NCBI RefSeq assembly: GCF_012927205.1
Contig: NZ_JABBGC010000004.1
Span: 434,001 to 498,000, forward strand
Source: Chitinophaga fulva
Lineage (GTDB): Bacteria; Bacteroidota; Bacteroidia; Chitinophagales; Chitinophagaceae
Reading direction: 5' to 3'
Length of the DNA stretch: 64,000 bases
Below, one piece after another: positions 19,233-26,562 of this stretch (position 1 is the first letter of the stretch; every line of letters begins with the position of its first letter). The notes beneath the pieces were generated by a model. That model was not told the origin of the DNA and did not search any database. It saw only the letters and a program-made list of their open reading frames with translations. The position numbers and the translations under genes are program-made.

Positions 19233-19531
19233 GAGATAACATCGATTGATGGTGAATAGTTATTTGGAGGGGGTAGTAAGTAGCGCGTTTCGGTTATACC
19301 GGCGTATTTTGGGGTATTGGAAAAAGCGGGGGCGCCCCCCGAACATGCAAAAGAATAGTGGTGAACGCTTGAGCTGGCATAGTAAAATGGTTTATCTCAG
19401 GCTATTCCTTGTTTTAACGGAGAGCCTGGTTTTTGAGGGTTTATTACAGGGTCACGCGGCAGCGCTTATTTGCCACGTATACAATTATAAAAAACAGTAC
19501 TGAAATAGCGGTTCAGCAACGGTTATGGTTC
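19233..19531. other. Intergenic stretch without a recognisable gene
   Basis: About 299 bp between two minus-strand genes. An open frame on the plus strand here has no family-like features. A weak stem (19398-19403 with 19433-19438) followed by a short T-run is present on the plus strand, but nothing upstream would need it. Confidence 0.5.
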
Positions 19532-20404
19532 TCAGAATGTCCACTTGTAAAAGTACACTGGTGTGTCTTCTCCTTCGCTGATAGTGACGTAACCATCATT
19601 GCCGGGTGTGATGGTGATACCTTCGCCTTGTTTTTCGATGGTGTAGGGGAGAAGCTGTGCTGGTCTTGCCATGGCTTGTTCCACGGTTTCGTTGGGATTA
19701 CGGTGCCAGTAGTAGATATCTGTCAGTGTTTTAATCACGATATGCTGGCCGTCTTTAGAGATATCGCCGGAAGTAACCCAGGTGTAGGGAAGGGTGATGA
19801 GTTTCTCCAGCGCGGCTTTATCACCGTCTTTAAAAAGCAGGTTGTTGGTTTTGTAAAGGCTGACTTTTGATTCTCTTTTGCTGACGATATAGATCTTTTT
19901 GCCGATGGGATCGATGAGTAATGTTTCCGCATCTCTTGGGCCGTTGGGATATTTGAGGGTGAGCACATCCGGGCGGATATGCAGCGATTTTTCTGTTACG
20001 GCCGTGGGTTCTTCAAAGCGATAGATACGGATATGTTTACGTACCCCTTTGTTGTCGCCGATATCCGCCACGTACACGTAATGTTTGCCTTTCACAGGGC
20101 CCATGCCTTCTGCAATATCTTCCATATCACGATTGCTGACATCATCCAGTTTGACGGTGCAGACGAGATGGGCCTGATGGTCCAGTAGAAAGGCTTCTGG
20201 TTTGTTGCCGCTGTCGTTGTGTGTCCAGTAATAACCGGGCATCGTGCTGCTGGAGGCAATACCTGATGCTTCCGTGATTTTATCGGAAGTGACATGGCCC
20301 AGTACAATGGGTTTGACGGTGGTATTGTCTTTGGTGGCCTGAGCGAAAGTGGCGGAGCATACGCCGGTCAACAGCAGGGCAGTCAGCAGAACAGGTAATC
20401 GCAT
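19532..20404 (-). CDS. Secreted protein, predicted beta-propeller-like
   Basis: 290 residues with a cleavable signal peptide (MRLPVLLTALLLTGVCSATFAQ), so periplasmic or secreted. Repeated motifs fit a beta-propeller: EASGIASSSTMPGYYWTHNDS, DMEDIAEGMG, YVADIGDN, RDAETLLIDP, YIVSKRE, TSGDISKDGQHIV and EGITITPGNDG. No enzyme motif is visible. Homologues in related bacteria are usually annotated hypothetical. The gene stands alone and is divergent from the Wzi/RemB-like outer-membrane protein gene, with 94 bp between the starts. Confidence 0.75.
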   Translation of the reverse strand: MRLPVLLTALLLTGVCSATFAQATKDNTTVKPIVLGHVTSDKITEASGIASSSTMPGYYWTHNDSGNKPEAFLLDHQAHLVCTVKLDDVSNRDMEDIAEGMGPVKGKHYVYVADIGDNKGVRKHIRIYRFEEPTAVTEKSLHIRPDVLTLKYPNGPRDAETLLIDPIGKKIYIVSKRESKVSLYKTNNLLFKDGDKAALEKLITLPYTWVTSGDISKDGQHIVIKTLTDIYYWHRNPNETVEQAMARPAQLLPYTIEKQGEGITITPGNDGYVTISEGEDTPVYFYKWTF

Positions 20405-20498
20405 AGGGCAATTTACTTAAAAATCTGATGTCGTTTTTCTAATCCTTTTATAATGAAGATTAGAAGAAAGCAGGGGTACCTTCGGCCAATATTTGCTC

Positions 20499-22190
20499 AT
20501 GAAACACTTGCTATACTGTGTGACCCTTATGGGGACCCTGCTGGCCCGGCCAGCCTTTGCCCAGTCGGATTATATCAACCTGGGCAACAAACAATACCAG
20601 CTGCTGGACCGGCTGGACGTACTCACCAGAAACGATACCCTGTTAGGCTTCACCACCGTGAAACCATATGACCGCCGGAAAGTAACAGAGCGGGCATTGT
20701 ACCTTGATTCGCTGGACAAAGCCGGGGCATTGCCGTTTACCTTAACAGCCACTGACCGCTACAATATACGCCACCTGTTGATGGACAATTGGGAATGGGC
20801 GCCGGCCTATACCGATTCCTTTGCCGTAAAACCGGTACTGAAACATTTCTACCGTACACCCGCTTCGTTATATGCTGTAAATACGAGCAATTTTAAGTTG
20901 TCCATCAACCCTTTGCTGAACCTGCAATACGGCGGCGCCAATGATGGCACCGGCAGTATTTTCATCAACAGCCGGGGGCTGGTGCTGAGAGGTAATATCG
21001 CTGGTAAACTGGGATTCTATACTGTGCTGACAGATAACCAGGAGCGTGACCCTGCTTATGTACGTGATTTTGTAACCCGCTATGATGCTGTGCCTGGCGC
21101 GGGTTTCTACAAAAATTACCATCATAACGGCTACGATTATTTCGATGCCAGGGGAGGTATCTCCCTCAACGCAGCCAAATATTTTGATATCCAGTTTGCC
21201 TACGACAAACTGTTTATCGGCAATGGTTTCCGCAGCCTTTTCCTCAGCGATTTCAGCAGCAATTTCCTGTACCTGCGTATCAGTACCCGTATCTGGAAAT
21301 TTGACTATGAGAATATTTTCGCGCAGACCATTGCGCCATTTCCGCCTTATGGCTCAGACGGGCGCCAGATGCGGCCCCGCAACTATATGATGATACATCA
21401 CCTGAGCCTGCAGGTGACTAAATGGCTGAACCTCGGTTTCTATGAAAACGTGATGGAAGACGGAAAAAATGGTTTGCAGTTGAGTTATCTCAATCCGGTT
21501 ATCTTTTACCGGTCGGTGGAGCAGCAACTGGGCGCCGCCGGCAAAGCCAATGTAGGCTTTGATTTCAAGGCCAATATTACACGGTCGGTACAATTATACG
21601 GACAACTGTTGATCAATGAATTTGTGACGAAAGAGGTGTTGCATTATAGTCGTGGTGCTTTTGTCAACAAGCAGGGAGTGCAGCTGGGCGCCAAATATAT
21701 CAATGCTTTGGGTGTACGTAACCTCGATTTGCAGGCGGAAGCCAATTATATACGGCCATTTACTTACACCAATTACGATAGTATTACTAACCTGGTGCAT
21801 TACAATCAGCCGCTGGCGCATCCGTTGGGCGCCAATCTGAAGGAGTTTATCGGTATTGCCCGTTATCAGCCGTGGCCACGGCTGTATCTTACCGGTAAAC
21901 TGATGTATCATCTGCAGGGATTGGATTCTGCTGGTGTCAACTTTGGCAGTGATGTGTTCCGCAGTTATAACACCCGGCCGCGGGACTACGGATTCCATAT
22001 CGGCAGCGGTATCCCGGTGAATAGTACTATGGCAGCCCTGAGTGCATCATGGGAGATTTTTGAGAATATGTTCATCGATCTGAATACCACTTACCGTACC
22101 TATAACGTGCAGGACCAGCCTAAGTCGAATACTTTCTTTTATACCGTAGGATTCAGGGTGAATATGCAGTCGCGGGAGTTTAATTTCTAG
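20499..22190 (+). CDS. Outer-membrane beta-barrel protein, Wzi/RemB-like
   Basis: 563 residues from the ATG at 20499; an in-frame TTG lies two codons earlier. A signal peptide ends near ARPAFAQ. The body alternates aromatic and polar residues as in beta-barrels, with phrases such as FAYDKLFIGNGFRSLFLSDFS and NLGFYENVMEDGKNG. It ends in NMQSREFNF, with the C-terminal Phe typical of outer-membrane proteins. The overall look recalls the capsule assembly Wzi family and the gliding protein RemB of Bacteroidota. Capsule anchoring or motility would be the family-based guess, and I cannot decide between them. No other capsule or gliding genes lie next to it. Confidence 0.65.
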   Translation: MKHLLYCVTLMGTLLARPAFAQSDYINLGNKQYQLLDRLDVLTRNDTLLGFTTVKPYDRRKVTERALYLDSLDKAGALPFTLTATDRYNIRHLLMDNWEWAPAYTDSFAVKPVLKHFYRTPASLYAVNTSNFKLSINPLLNLQYGGANDGTGSIFINSRGLVLRGNIAGKLGFYTVLTDNQERDPAYVRDFVTRYDAVPGAGFYKNYHHNGYDYFDARGGISLNAAKYFDIQFAYDKLFIGNGFRSLFLSDFSSNFLYLRISTRIWKFDYENIFAQTIAPFPPYGSDGRQMRPRNYMMIHHLSLQVTKWLNLGFYENVMEDGKNGLQLSYLNPVIFYRSVEQQLGAAGKANVGFDFKANITRSVQLYGQLLINEFVTKEVLHYSRGAFVNKQGVQLGAKYINALGVRNLDLQAEANYIRPFTYTNYDSITNLVHYNQPLAHPLGANLKEFIGIARYQPWPRLYLTGKLMYHLQGLDSAGVNFGSDVFRSYNTRPRDYGFHIGSGIPVNSTMAALSASWEIFENMFIDLNTTYRTYNVQDQPKSNTFFYTVGFRVNMQSREFNF

Positions 22191-22204
22191 ATTTTCAAAA
22201 AAAA

Positions 22205-22235
22205 TTTGGCAAATGGGGGAAATGTTATACCTTCG
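22205..22235 (+). promoter_or_regulatory. Promoter of tRNA-Gln
   Basis: TTTG at 22205-22208 and TACCTTCG at 22228-22235 are 19 bp apart and fit the Bacteroidota promoter, with one C for T in the -7 box. The tRNA begins 17 bp downstream. Confidence 0.7.
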
Positions 22236-22252
22236 CGTTCCTGAATTGACGA

Positions 22253-22323
22253 TGCCCGATAGTATAACGGTAGTACAAGCGACTCTGACTCGCTTTGTCT
22301 TGGTTCGAATCCAGGTCGGGCAA
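22253..22323 (+). tRNA. tRNA-Gln (anticodon CTG)
   Basis: The acceptor stem TGCCCGA (22253-22259) pairs with TCGGGCA (22316-22322), and the discriminator is A. The D arm has GTAT/GTAC. The anticodon stem AGCGA/TCGCT encloses the seven-base loop CTCTGAC, giving anticodon CTG, which reads CAG. The T arm has GGTTCGAATCC. CCA is not encoded. Confidence 0.95.
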
Positions 22324-22324
22324 C

Positions 22325-22366
22325 AAAAGCTGAAATTCTTCTTAGGAAAGGGTTTCAGCTTTTTTT
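22325..22366 (+). terminator. Intrinsic terminator after tRNA-Gln
   Basis: AAAAGCTGAAA (22325-22335) pairs with TTTCAGCTTTT (22353-22363), and a T-run continues after the stem. Confidence 0.9.
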
Positions 22367-22471
22367 ATTGCTCCCCTGTCAATACCGAAAACCATCTTGA
22401 AAAGGTAAAATCCAGCAATTTTTGGAATGGCTGAGAAAAAGCACATGAATATGTACTTTGTCATGGTTGGA

Positions 22472-22525
22472 AGGTAATAAATTAATTACGCTCTATTTTT
22501 ATGAGGAGTAATTAATTTATTACCT
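22472..22525. repeat. Perfect 18-bp inverted repeat with 18-base spacer
   Basis: Arms 22472-22489 (AGGTAATAAATTAATTAC) and 22508-22525 are exact reverse complements. The arms are AT-rich and no T-run follows on either strand, so a normal terminator is unlikely. It lies between the tRNA-Gln terminator and the 3' end of the serine hydrolase gene. Confidence 0.8.
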
Positions 22526-22547
22526 GCTATTGGTTAAACAATTGAGT

Positions 22548-23657
22548 TTATTTCTTCACCGCCCCCAATACATCTCTCACCAACACCTGATTTGCCTGAT
22601 CCGTTACATCATTGTAATAACCGGCTGTCATCACTATTTCCAGGTCCAGCGAGGGTATCATAGCGATGGTTTGTCCACCGTTGCCTTCCGCCTGGGCCAT
22701 ATCTACCTGTTGACCGGCGACCTGTGGCTTTGAGCACCAGAACTGGAAGCCGTAGCCGACGTTCTTTTCATCGGAATCAACGGTCCATTTGGTGGATTGG
22801 GTGATCCATGTGGCGGGGATAAGCTGTTGTCCTTTCCATTGTCCCTGTTGCATGTACAGGCGGCCTACGCGTGCCATGTCCAGTGGACGCATACGCAGCC
22901 CTGAAGGCATCCAGTATACGCCATCAGCGCGTGCGCTCCAGAGGAATTTTGTGATACCCAGTGGCTGGAAAAGGTAGCGGTTGGCGAAATCGCGTATACT
23001 CATGCCCGTAGTCCGTTCAACGATTTGTCCGAGCAGGTGGGTGTTGCCACCGCTGTAGTTGAAAACGGTGCCGGGTTTGGCGGCGCTTTTACATTGCAAC
23101 ACGAATCCAGTGGGGTCTTGCGCTTCCAGCATCTGCCGTTCAGCGTTGGCAGGATCATCGTAAGACACGCGCTCGTTCCAGTCGAGGCCTGAGCTCATAG
23201 TTAGTAAATGCCGTATAGTGATATCGGCTTTATCACCGGTAGCATATTGGCGGTAGGTAGGAAAGTAATCGAATATTTTATCATCTACGCTTTTGATTTT
23301 CCCTTGTGCCAGCGCGATGCCTACACAGGCAGATACGATGCTTTTAGTCACGCTCCGGCAGTCATGAAGGCTGTCGCGTGTATGTGACACTTTCCCAACT
23401 GGTGTGGGGAATACAGCGTCCTCTCCTGCAAAGTACTGTTCGTAGATGAGTTTGTTTTTTCGCAGGATGATAAGGCTGTGTATGTTGTATTTGCCGTTGT
23501 TAATTTCGTTTTCCAGCGAGATGATTTTATTCTTGTCTATGTTGGCTTCTTCGAAAGTGCCCGTTTCCTGGTCTGGTGTTTCAGGAATGGGCAGATCATC
23601 ATTGTTATGACAGGAGCAAAATAAAATGGCTAAGAGAATGGGAATGAAGTTTCTCAT
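22548..23657 (-). CDS. Serine hydrolase lipoprotein, beta-lactamase class C / esterase family
   Basis: 369 residues from the ATG at 23657; the frame extends to a TTG at 23675. The signal peptide ends in a lipobox with Cys (AILFCSC), so it is a lipoprotein. The SxxK motif is in CRSVTKSIVSACVG, the YxN-type position reads YSGGN, and GNGGQT near the C-terminus replaces the KTG box. The SxxK Ser would be the acyl nucleophile. The family includes class C beta-lactamases, DD-peptidases, D-aminopeptidases and esterases. A hydrolase of small esters or peptides is more likely than resistance, because the C-terminal box is not KTG. The gene is single. Confidence 0.88.
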   Translation of the reverse strand: MRNFIPILLAILFCSCHNNDDLPIPETPDQETGTFEEANIDKNKIISLENEINNGKYNIHSLIILRKNKLIYEQYFAGEDAVFPTPVGKVSHTRDSLHDCRSVTKSIVSACVGIALAQGKIKSVDDKIFDYFPTYRQYATGDKADITIRHLLTMSSGLDWNERVSYDDPANAERQMLEAQDPTGFVLQCKSAAKPGTVFNYSGGNTHLLGQIVERTTGMSIRDFANRYLFQPLGITKFLWSARADGVYWMPSGLRMRPLDMARVGRLYMQQGQWKGQQLIPATWITQSTKWTVDSDEKNVGYGFQFWCSKPQVAGQQVDMAQAEGNGGQTIAMIPSLDLEIVMTAGYYNDVTDQANQVLVRDVLGAVKK

Positions 23658-23819
23658 GATAGATAGATTTTTCAATAGTGATGTGGGAATTCCCTTAAAA
23701 TATAAGCATGCTGTAATACGACGGGGAGCGGAAAATTTACCCCTATGGGCGGAGGGAGATTATTTAGAGATTTTGGGGACAAGGAAAGATGGAGTTGGCA
23801 GAGGTGGTGTGGCTCAGGA

Positions 23820-23864
23820 TTGATGAAAAGCCATTATCAAGCCTGATTTTGAAGAGTACGCAGG
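23820..23864 (-). pseudogene. Remnant of an ADP-ribosyltransferase-like toxin gene (copy 1)
   Basis: In the frame used by the intact toxin, the minus strand here reads AYSSKSGLIMAFHQS and then a stop. The intact gene at 24233-24841 begins MYSSRPGLITAFHGCDES. The start ATG has become GCG, and similarity ends abruptly just after the codon for His (plus-strand position about 23823). What is left is therefore a 5' stub overlapping the 3' end of the antitoxin-like gene. The rest of the toxin has been deleted. Confidence 0.7.
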
Positions 23865-24031
23865 CGTCTGTAAGGAGCTCTGAAATTGCCTTTTTCTGTA
23901 AGGATACCTGCTGCGACCAGAAAGGCTTTGGCCGCTTTCGGATCTTTGGCTAGTTCCGCTGTAAATTTTTTGATTTCTTTGGATAGCTCCTTTGTTTCCT
24001 TTGATACGTAGGTTAATCGTGAGTTTTTCAT
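23837..24031 (-). CDS. Small antitoxin-like protein, copy 1
   Basis: 64 residues starting MKNSRLTYVS, with the core ELAKDPKAAKAFLVAAGILT followed by EKGNFRAPY. About 45 of 63 aligned residues match copy 2 at 24817-25011. The frame also opens at an ATG at 24055, but homology with copy 2 begins at 24031. It is acidic/basic mixed, helical and without a signal peptide. The core resembles small bacterial proteins found in front of toxin genes. An antitoxin role is inferred from its overlap with a toxin stub and from copy 2, which overlaps an intact toxin-like gene. Copy 1 would now be an orphan antitoxin. Confidence 0.65.
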   Translation of the reverse strand: MKNSRLTYVSKETKELSKEIKKFTAELAKDPKAAKAFLVAAGILTEKGNFRAPYRRLRTLQNQA

Positions 24032-24109
24032 ATAAATGGTTTGTTGTTGAGGCATGGAAATTTGTTTGACAGCTTTCGAGGCAGTGAAAGATCGCGTGAA
24101 GGGTCAACC

Positions 24110-24147
24110 AAGAGCTGTCTCCTTCAGAAATTTGGAAGGCAGCTCTT
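24110..24147. repeat. Stem-loop between the two toxin-antitoxin copies
   Basis: AAGAGCTG (24110-24117) pairs with CAGCTCTT (24140-24147), and the inner CTTC/GAAG bases extend the stem with small mismatches. No clear T-run follows, so a terminator call would be weak. Confidence 0.45.
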
Positions 24148-24157
24148 TTAGAGGAGG

Positions 24158-24217
24158 TCACTTTTTTCTTTGAGCCAGCAGTTCATCTTTAATTTGTTGA
24201 TATTTTGCATCAGTCAT
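24158..24217 (-). CDS. Very short reading frame after the toxin gene
   Basis: This frame codes for MTDAKYQQIKDELLAQRKK and starts 15 bp after the toxin stop. The charged helical composition looks protein-like, but at 19 residues it may be the truncated beginning of a lost gene or chance. Confidence 0.2.
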   Translation of the reverse strand: MTDAKYQQIKDELLAQRKK

Positions 24218-24232
24218 ATCATAACTAAATTT

Positions 24233-24841
24233 TCATGGCCATTGAATTTTTTGCCGTGGATGGAAAAACCCTTTGATGCAATTAGGGTTTCTAATGCATA
24301 TCTGTATATGATTTTTTTCACGGAAACCTGCATTAGGATATAATTCTTCCCCTTCCCAGAATACACCCCGGACAGAATCAAATGGCCGTATATTTTTCTG
24401 TTGTTGGAAGTGGTGTACCATTTCTATTACTGCACAATCCAATTCACGTAATAATAAATCCTGATTTCCAGATGCGGGTTTATTTATCGGCATTTTCTTC
24501 CCAACTGCACTACAGGAGTCGCGCAGCACGCCATAAGCTATTTTTAATAACCTTAAGTTGTGATAATCGAGTAAATCCAAGCATAATCCAAGGTTAATAA
24601 CTGCACCTACTATAGCTGGTCGCGAGATTACTTTTCTTCTCCTGCCGGGATTTTGATTCAGGAACCTCGCAAATTCAAATGCTCTGGAAGGGCTGCTGTC
24701 CCAGAAATAGATGCCGTGGCCTATCCAATCATATTTGTTGTTGCTGCTTCGGAGCTCGGTCTGTCCCGATACTACTTTGTGAACGAGGCTTTCATCACAT
24801 CCATGAAAAGCTGTTATCAAGCCTGGTCGAGAAGAATACAT
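24233..24841 (-). CDS. Putative ADP-ribosyltransferase-like toxin
   Basis: 202 residues, no signal peptide. The motif FHGCDESLVHKVVSG near the N-terminus, then YDWIGHGIYFWDSSPSRAFEFA, then ICIRNPNCIKGFF near the C-terminus are arranged like the His / Tyr / late beta-strand elements of mono-ADP-ribosyltransferase folds. The catalytic Glu, if there is one, cannot be assigned by eye. The gene starts inside the 3' end of the small antitoxin-like gene (25-bp overlap in another frame), which suggests translational coupling. The base composition is more AT-rich than its neighbours, as in transferred DNA. The toxin call is inference; I see no annotated relative here. Confidence 0.55.
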   Translation of the reverse strand: MYSSRPGLITAFHGCDESLVHKVVSGQTELRSSNNKYDWIGHGIYFWDSSPSRAFEFARFLNQNPGRRRKVISRPAIVGAVINLGLCLDLLDYHNLRLLKIAYGVLRDSCSAVGKKMPINKPASGNQDLLLRELDCAVIEMVHHFQQQKNIRPFDSVRGVFWEGEELYPNAGFREKNHIQICIRNPNCIKGFFHPRQKIQWP

Positions 24842-25011
24842 AAGCCTTTATATGGTGCTCTGAAATTTCCTTTTTCTGTAAGAATACCTGCTCCAACCAG
24901 AAAAGCTTTAGCTGCTTTAGGGTCTTTAGCCAGTTCTGCCGAAAATTTTTTCATCGCCTTGGATAGTTCCGTTATGTCCATTGATATGTAGGGTGATCGT
25001 GATTTTTTCAT
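24817..25011 (-). CDS. Small antitoxin-like protein, copy 2
   Basis: 64 residues from the ATG at 25011 (MKKSRSPYIS); the frame runs back to a TTG at 25035. The core ELAKDPKAAKAFLVGAGILT is nearly identical to copy 1. Its last codons overlap the start of the ADP-ribosyltransferase-like gene, the usual order of an antitoxin before a toxin. About 230 bp around this gene (24803-25033) align without gaps to 23823-24053, exactly 980 bp away, so the module was duplicated in tandem. DNA binding is not evident from motifs; it may neutralise the partner by contact. Confidence 0.7.
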   Translation of the reverse strand: MKKSRSPYISMDITELSKAMKKFSAELAKDPKAAKAFLVGAGILTEKGNFRAPYKGLCILLDQA

Positions 25012-25267
25012 GTAAATGGTTTGTTGTTGATACAAATGTAACCCGCATTTTTTCTACTTTTTGCAAATCAATTGTTAATGGAATACAGTTTGTTATAATG
25101 ATAAATTAATTATCATGTAATTTCTATCTTCATTTAATCTCCTCTTCATTTTCCGGGGTTTTTTAAGAAAGAGAAAATTTTTGTGAGTCAGGCCGGATTA
25201 TCGGTAGTGAGAATAAAAGAGCTTTTAGAGAAATGATAACCGAAAGCCCCTTTGCGATAAAATATCT

Positions 25268-25312
25268 TACATTTGATAGTATCATTTGATACTATCAAAT
25301 GATACTATCAAA
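25268..25312 (+). promoter_or_regulatory. Triple operator-like repeat at the ATP-grasp gene promoter
   Basis: A -7 box TACATTTG (25268-25275) runs straight into three 9-bp units at exact 13-bp spacing: GATAGTATC at 25275-25283, and its reverse complement GATACTATC at 25288-25296 and 25301-25309. The flanking ATTT/AAAT bases are also mirrored. The block ends 11 bp before the start codon at 25324. Its position over the expected transcription start suggests a repressor site. The -33 element is not clear. Confidence 0.65.
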
Positions 25313-25323
25313 ACCGCTAACCT

Positions 25324-26124
25324 ATGCCCCGCCGCTATCAAGACATTCAATGGATCATCCAGCAAAACCTGACCAACACCGCAGATCTCGAACAATTAAA
25401 AACAGCCTGCAACAACATTGGCGTACGTCATCAGGAAGTAATGGTGATCCCTTTCACGGAGGCACTGCCGGAATTTGACCGCAGCTACCGCAGCATTTTC
25501 TATGGATCAGTGACATTCAGCCAGATGGCGCTGGCGGAGCCTTCGGTGAGCAGTGGCCTGTTTATGGATAATACCATCTTTTCTATAGAAAACTACTTCG
25601 AACGTTGGGGCAGGCATATGCTGAACTATGGCGCTATGCTGACCACCTTCGAAGCGCTGGTGCAAATGGACCTGCCGGCAGATAAGTTGTATTTTATCCG
25701 TCCGGATAATGACCATAAATCTTTTGCAGGGGAAGTAAAGTCTTTCGGAGATATTGGTATTTGGTATGAACAACTGAAAGCAACGGATATATCGCTGGAC
25801 AGCAGGATCGTTGTGTCAGAACCATATAACATCCGTTATGAATGGCGACTTTGGATCGTTCATAAAAAAGTAGTGGCTGCTTCCAAATACAGGGAATATT
25901 TTCAGCTGACAAAAGAACGGGGATGCCCTGAGGAGGTTATCCATTATGCGGAGGCGCGTTGCCGTGAGTATACACCACATGATGTGTTTGTGATGGATGT
26001 GTGCCGTTGCGGGGATGAATATTTTATTGTGGAATGTGGCTGTATGAATTCGGCTGGTTTTTATGCGGCAGATATTGCTGCGATTGTTGCAGCGGTGACA
26101 GATTATTTCGCTGACAAAAAATAA
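25324..26124 (+). CDS. ATP-grasp protein, R2K clade
   Basis: 266 residues, cytoplasmic. The segment VVSEPYNIRYEWRLWIVHKK, then the late acidic metal-binding region VFVMDVCRCGDEYFIVECGCMNSAGFYAADI, match my recollection of the R2K clade of ATP-grasp ligases. Such enzymes join a carboxylate to an amine or thiol using ATP and are often linked to peptide tagging, toxin-immunity or phage-related loci. The substrate is unknown and no partner gene is next to it. It has its own promoter with a triple repeat that looks like an operator. It is convergent with the DUF779 gene. Confidence 0.75.
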   Translation: MPRRYQDIQWIIQQNLTNTADLEQLKTACNNIGVRHQEVMVIPFTEALPEFDRSYRSIFYGSVTFSQMALAEPSVSSGLFMDNTIFSIENYFERWGRHMLNYGAMLTTFEALVQMDLPADKLYFIRPDNDHKSFAGEVKSFGDIGIWYEQLKATDISLDSRIVVSEPYNIRYEWRLWIVHKKVVAASKYREYFQLTKERGCPEEVIHYAEARCREYTPHDVFVMDVCRCGDEYFIVECGCMNSAGFYAADIAAIVAAVTDYFADKK

Positions 26125-26150
26125 AAAAAGCAGGCCGTCAAACGGCCTGC
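26124..26150 (-). terminator. Terminator of the aldehyde dehydrogenase / DUF779 operon
   Basis: GCAGGCCGT (26130-26138) pairs with ACGGCCTGC (26142-26150) around a CAA loop. Reading the minus strand, a T-run follows the stem, 10 bp after the DUF779 stop. There is no T-run in the plus direction. Confidence 0.85.
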
Positions 26151-26160
26151 CTGCGATATA

Positions 26161-26526
26161 CTACATTACGGGCTCAAGATCATTTAGTTCAGCTGTTGTA
26201 AAAACTTCCGACCTGATATAAAATCGCACGCCCAGCGGTATTTCCAGCGAGAAGCTGCTACCTCTTCCGGGTGTGACATCCAAAATCAACCGGGTATGTT
26301 TCCAGTATTCAAACTGGTCACGATGCATATAAAACCGGCAGCCTTCCACTTCTCCCAGGCATACGTCACTGCTGCCGGTAATAAATTCACCTGCTTTGAA
26401 ACACATAGGCTGGCTTCCGTCGCAACAGCCGCCGCTTTGATGGAACATCAGCGGACCGTGGCTGCGTTGTAATTCGTGAACCAGGGCGACAGCCTTTTCG
26501 GTAGCGATAACACGGGCTACACTCAT
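26161..26526 (-). CDS. DUF779 family protein
   Basis: 121 residues with the family hallmark FHQSGGCCDGSQPMC and the segment CRFYMHRDQFEYWKHTRLILDV. DUF779 genes are regularly found next to aldehyde dehydrogenase genes, as here (36 bp downstream). A metal- or redox-related accessory role through the Cys pair is possible but unproven. It is the last gene of the minus-strand operon, and a terminator follows. Confidence 0.9.
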   Translation of the reverse strand: MSVARVIATEKAVALVHELQRSHGPLMFHQSGGCCDGSQPMCFKAGEFITGSSDVCLGEVEGCRFYMHRDQFEYWKHTRLILDVTPGRGSSFSLEIPLGVRFYIRSEVFTTAELNDLEPVM

Positions 26527-26562
26527 ATTCGTATGTGATTACAGGTGGATGGTATGTCACTA

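Noticed and set aside
19246..19503. An 85-residue plus-strand frame in the 19.2-19.5 kb gap
   Set aside because: No start context, no homology-like motif, and it overlaps likely promoter DNA of the minus-strand FAD oxidoreductase gene.
22253..22525. tRNA-Gln as the attachment site of an integrated element
   Set aside because: No integrase gene and no second copy of the tRNA 3' end were seen in the window, so there is no support beyond the nearby inverted repeat.
22548..23657. The serine hydrolase as a resistance beta-lactamase
   Set aside because: The C-terminal box is GNGGQT rather than KTG and it is a lipoprotein, so esterase or peptidase activity is at least as likely.
23814..24161. A 115-residue minus-strand frame covering the copy 1 antitoxin region
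   Set aside because: Most of it is an out-of-frame shadow of the antitoxin-like gene. Only its last 15 residues are meaningful, as the toxin remnant.
25275..25309. GATACTATC repeats as a CRISPR array or replication iterons
   Set aside because: Units are only 9 bp with 4-bp spacers, there are no unique spacers of usual size, and no cas or rep gene is present. A promoter operator is a better fit.
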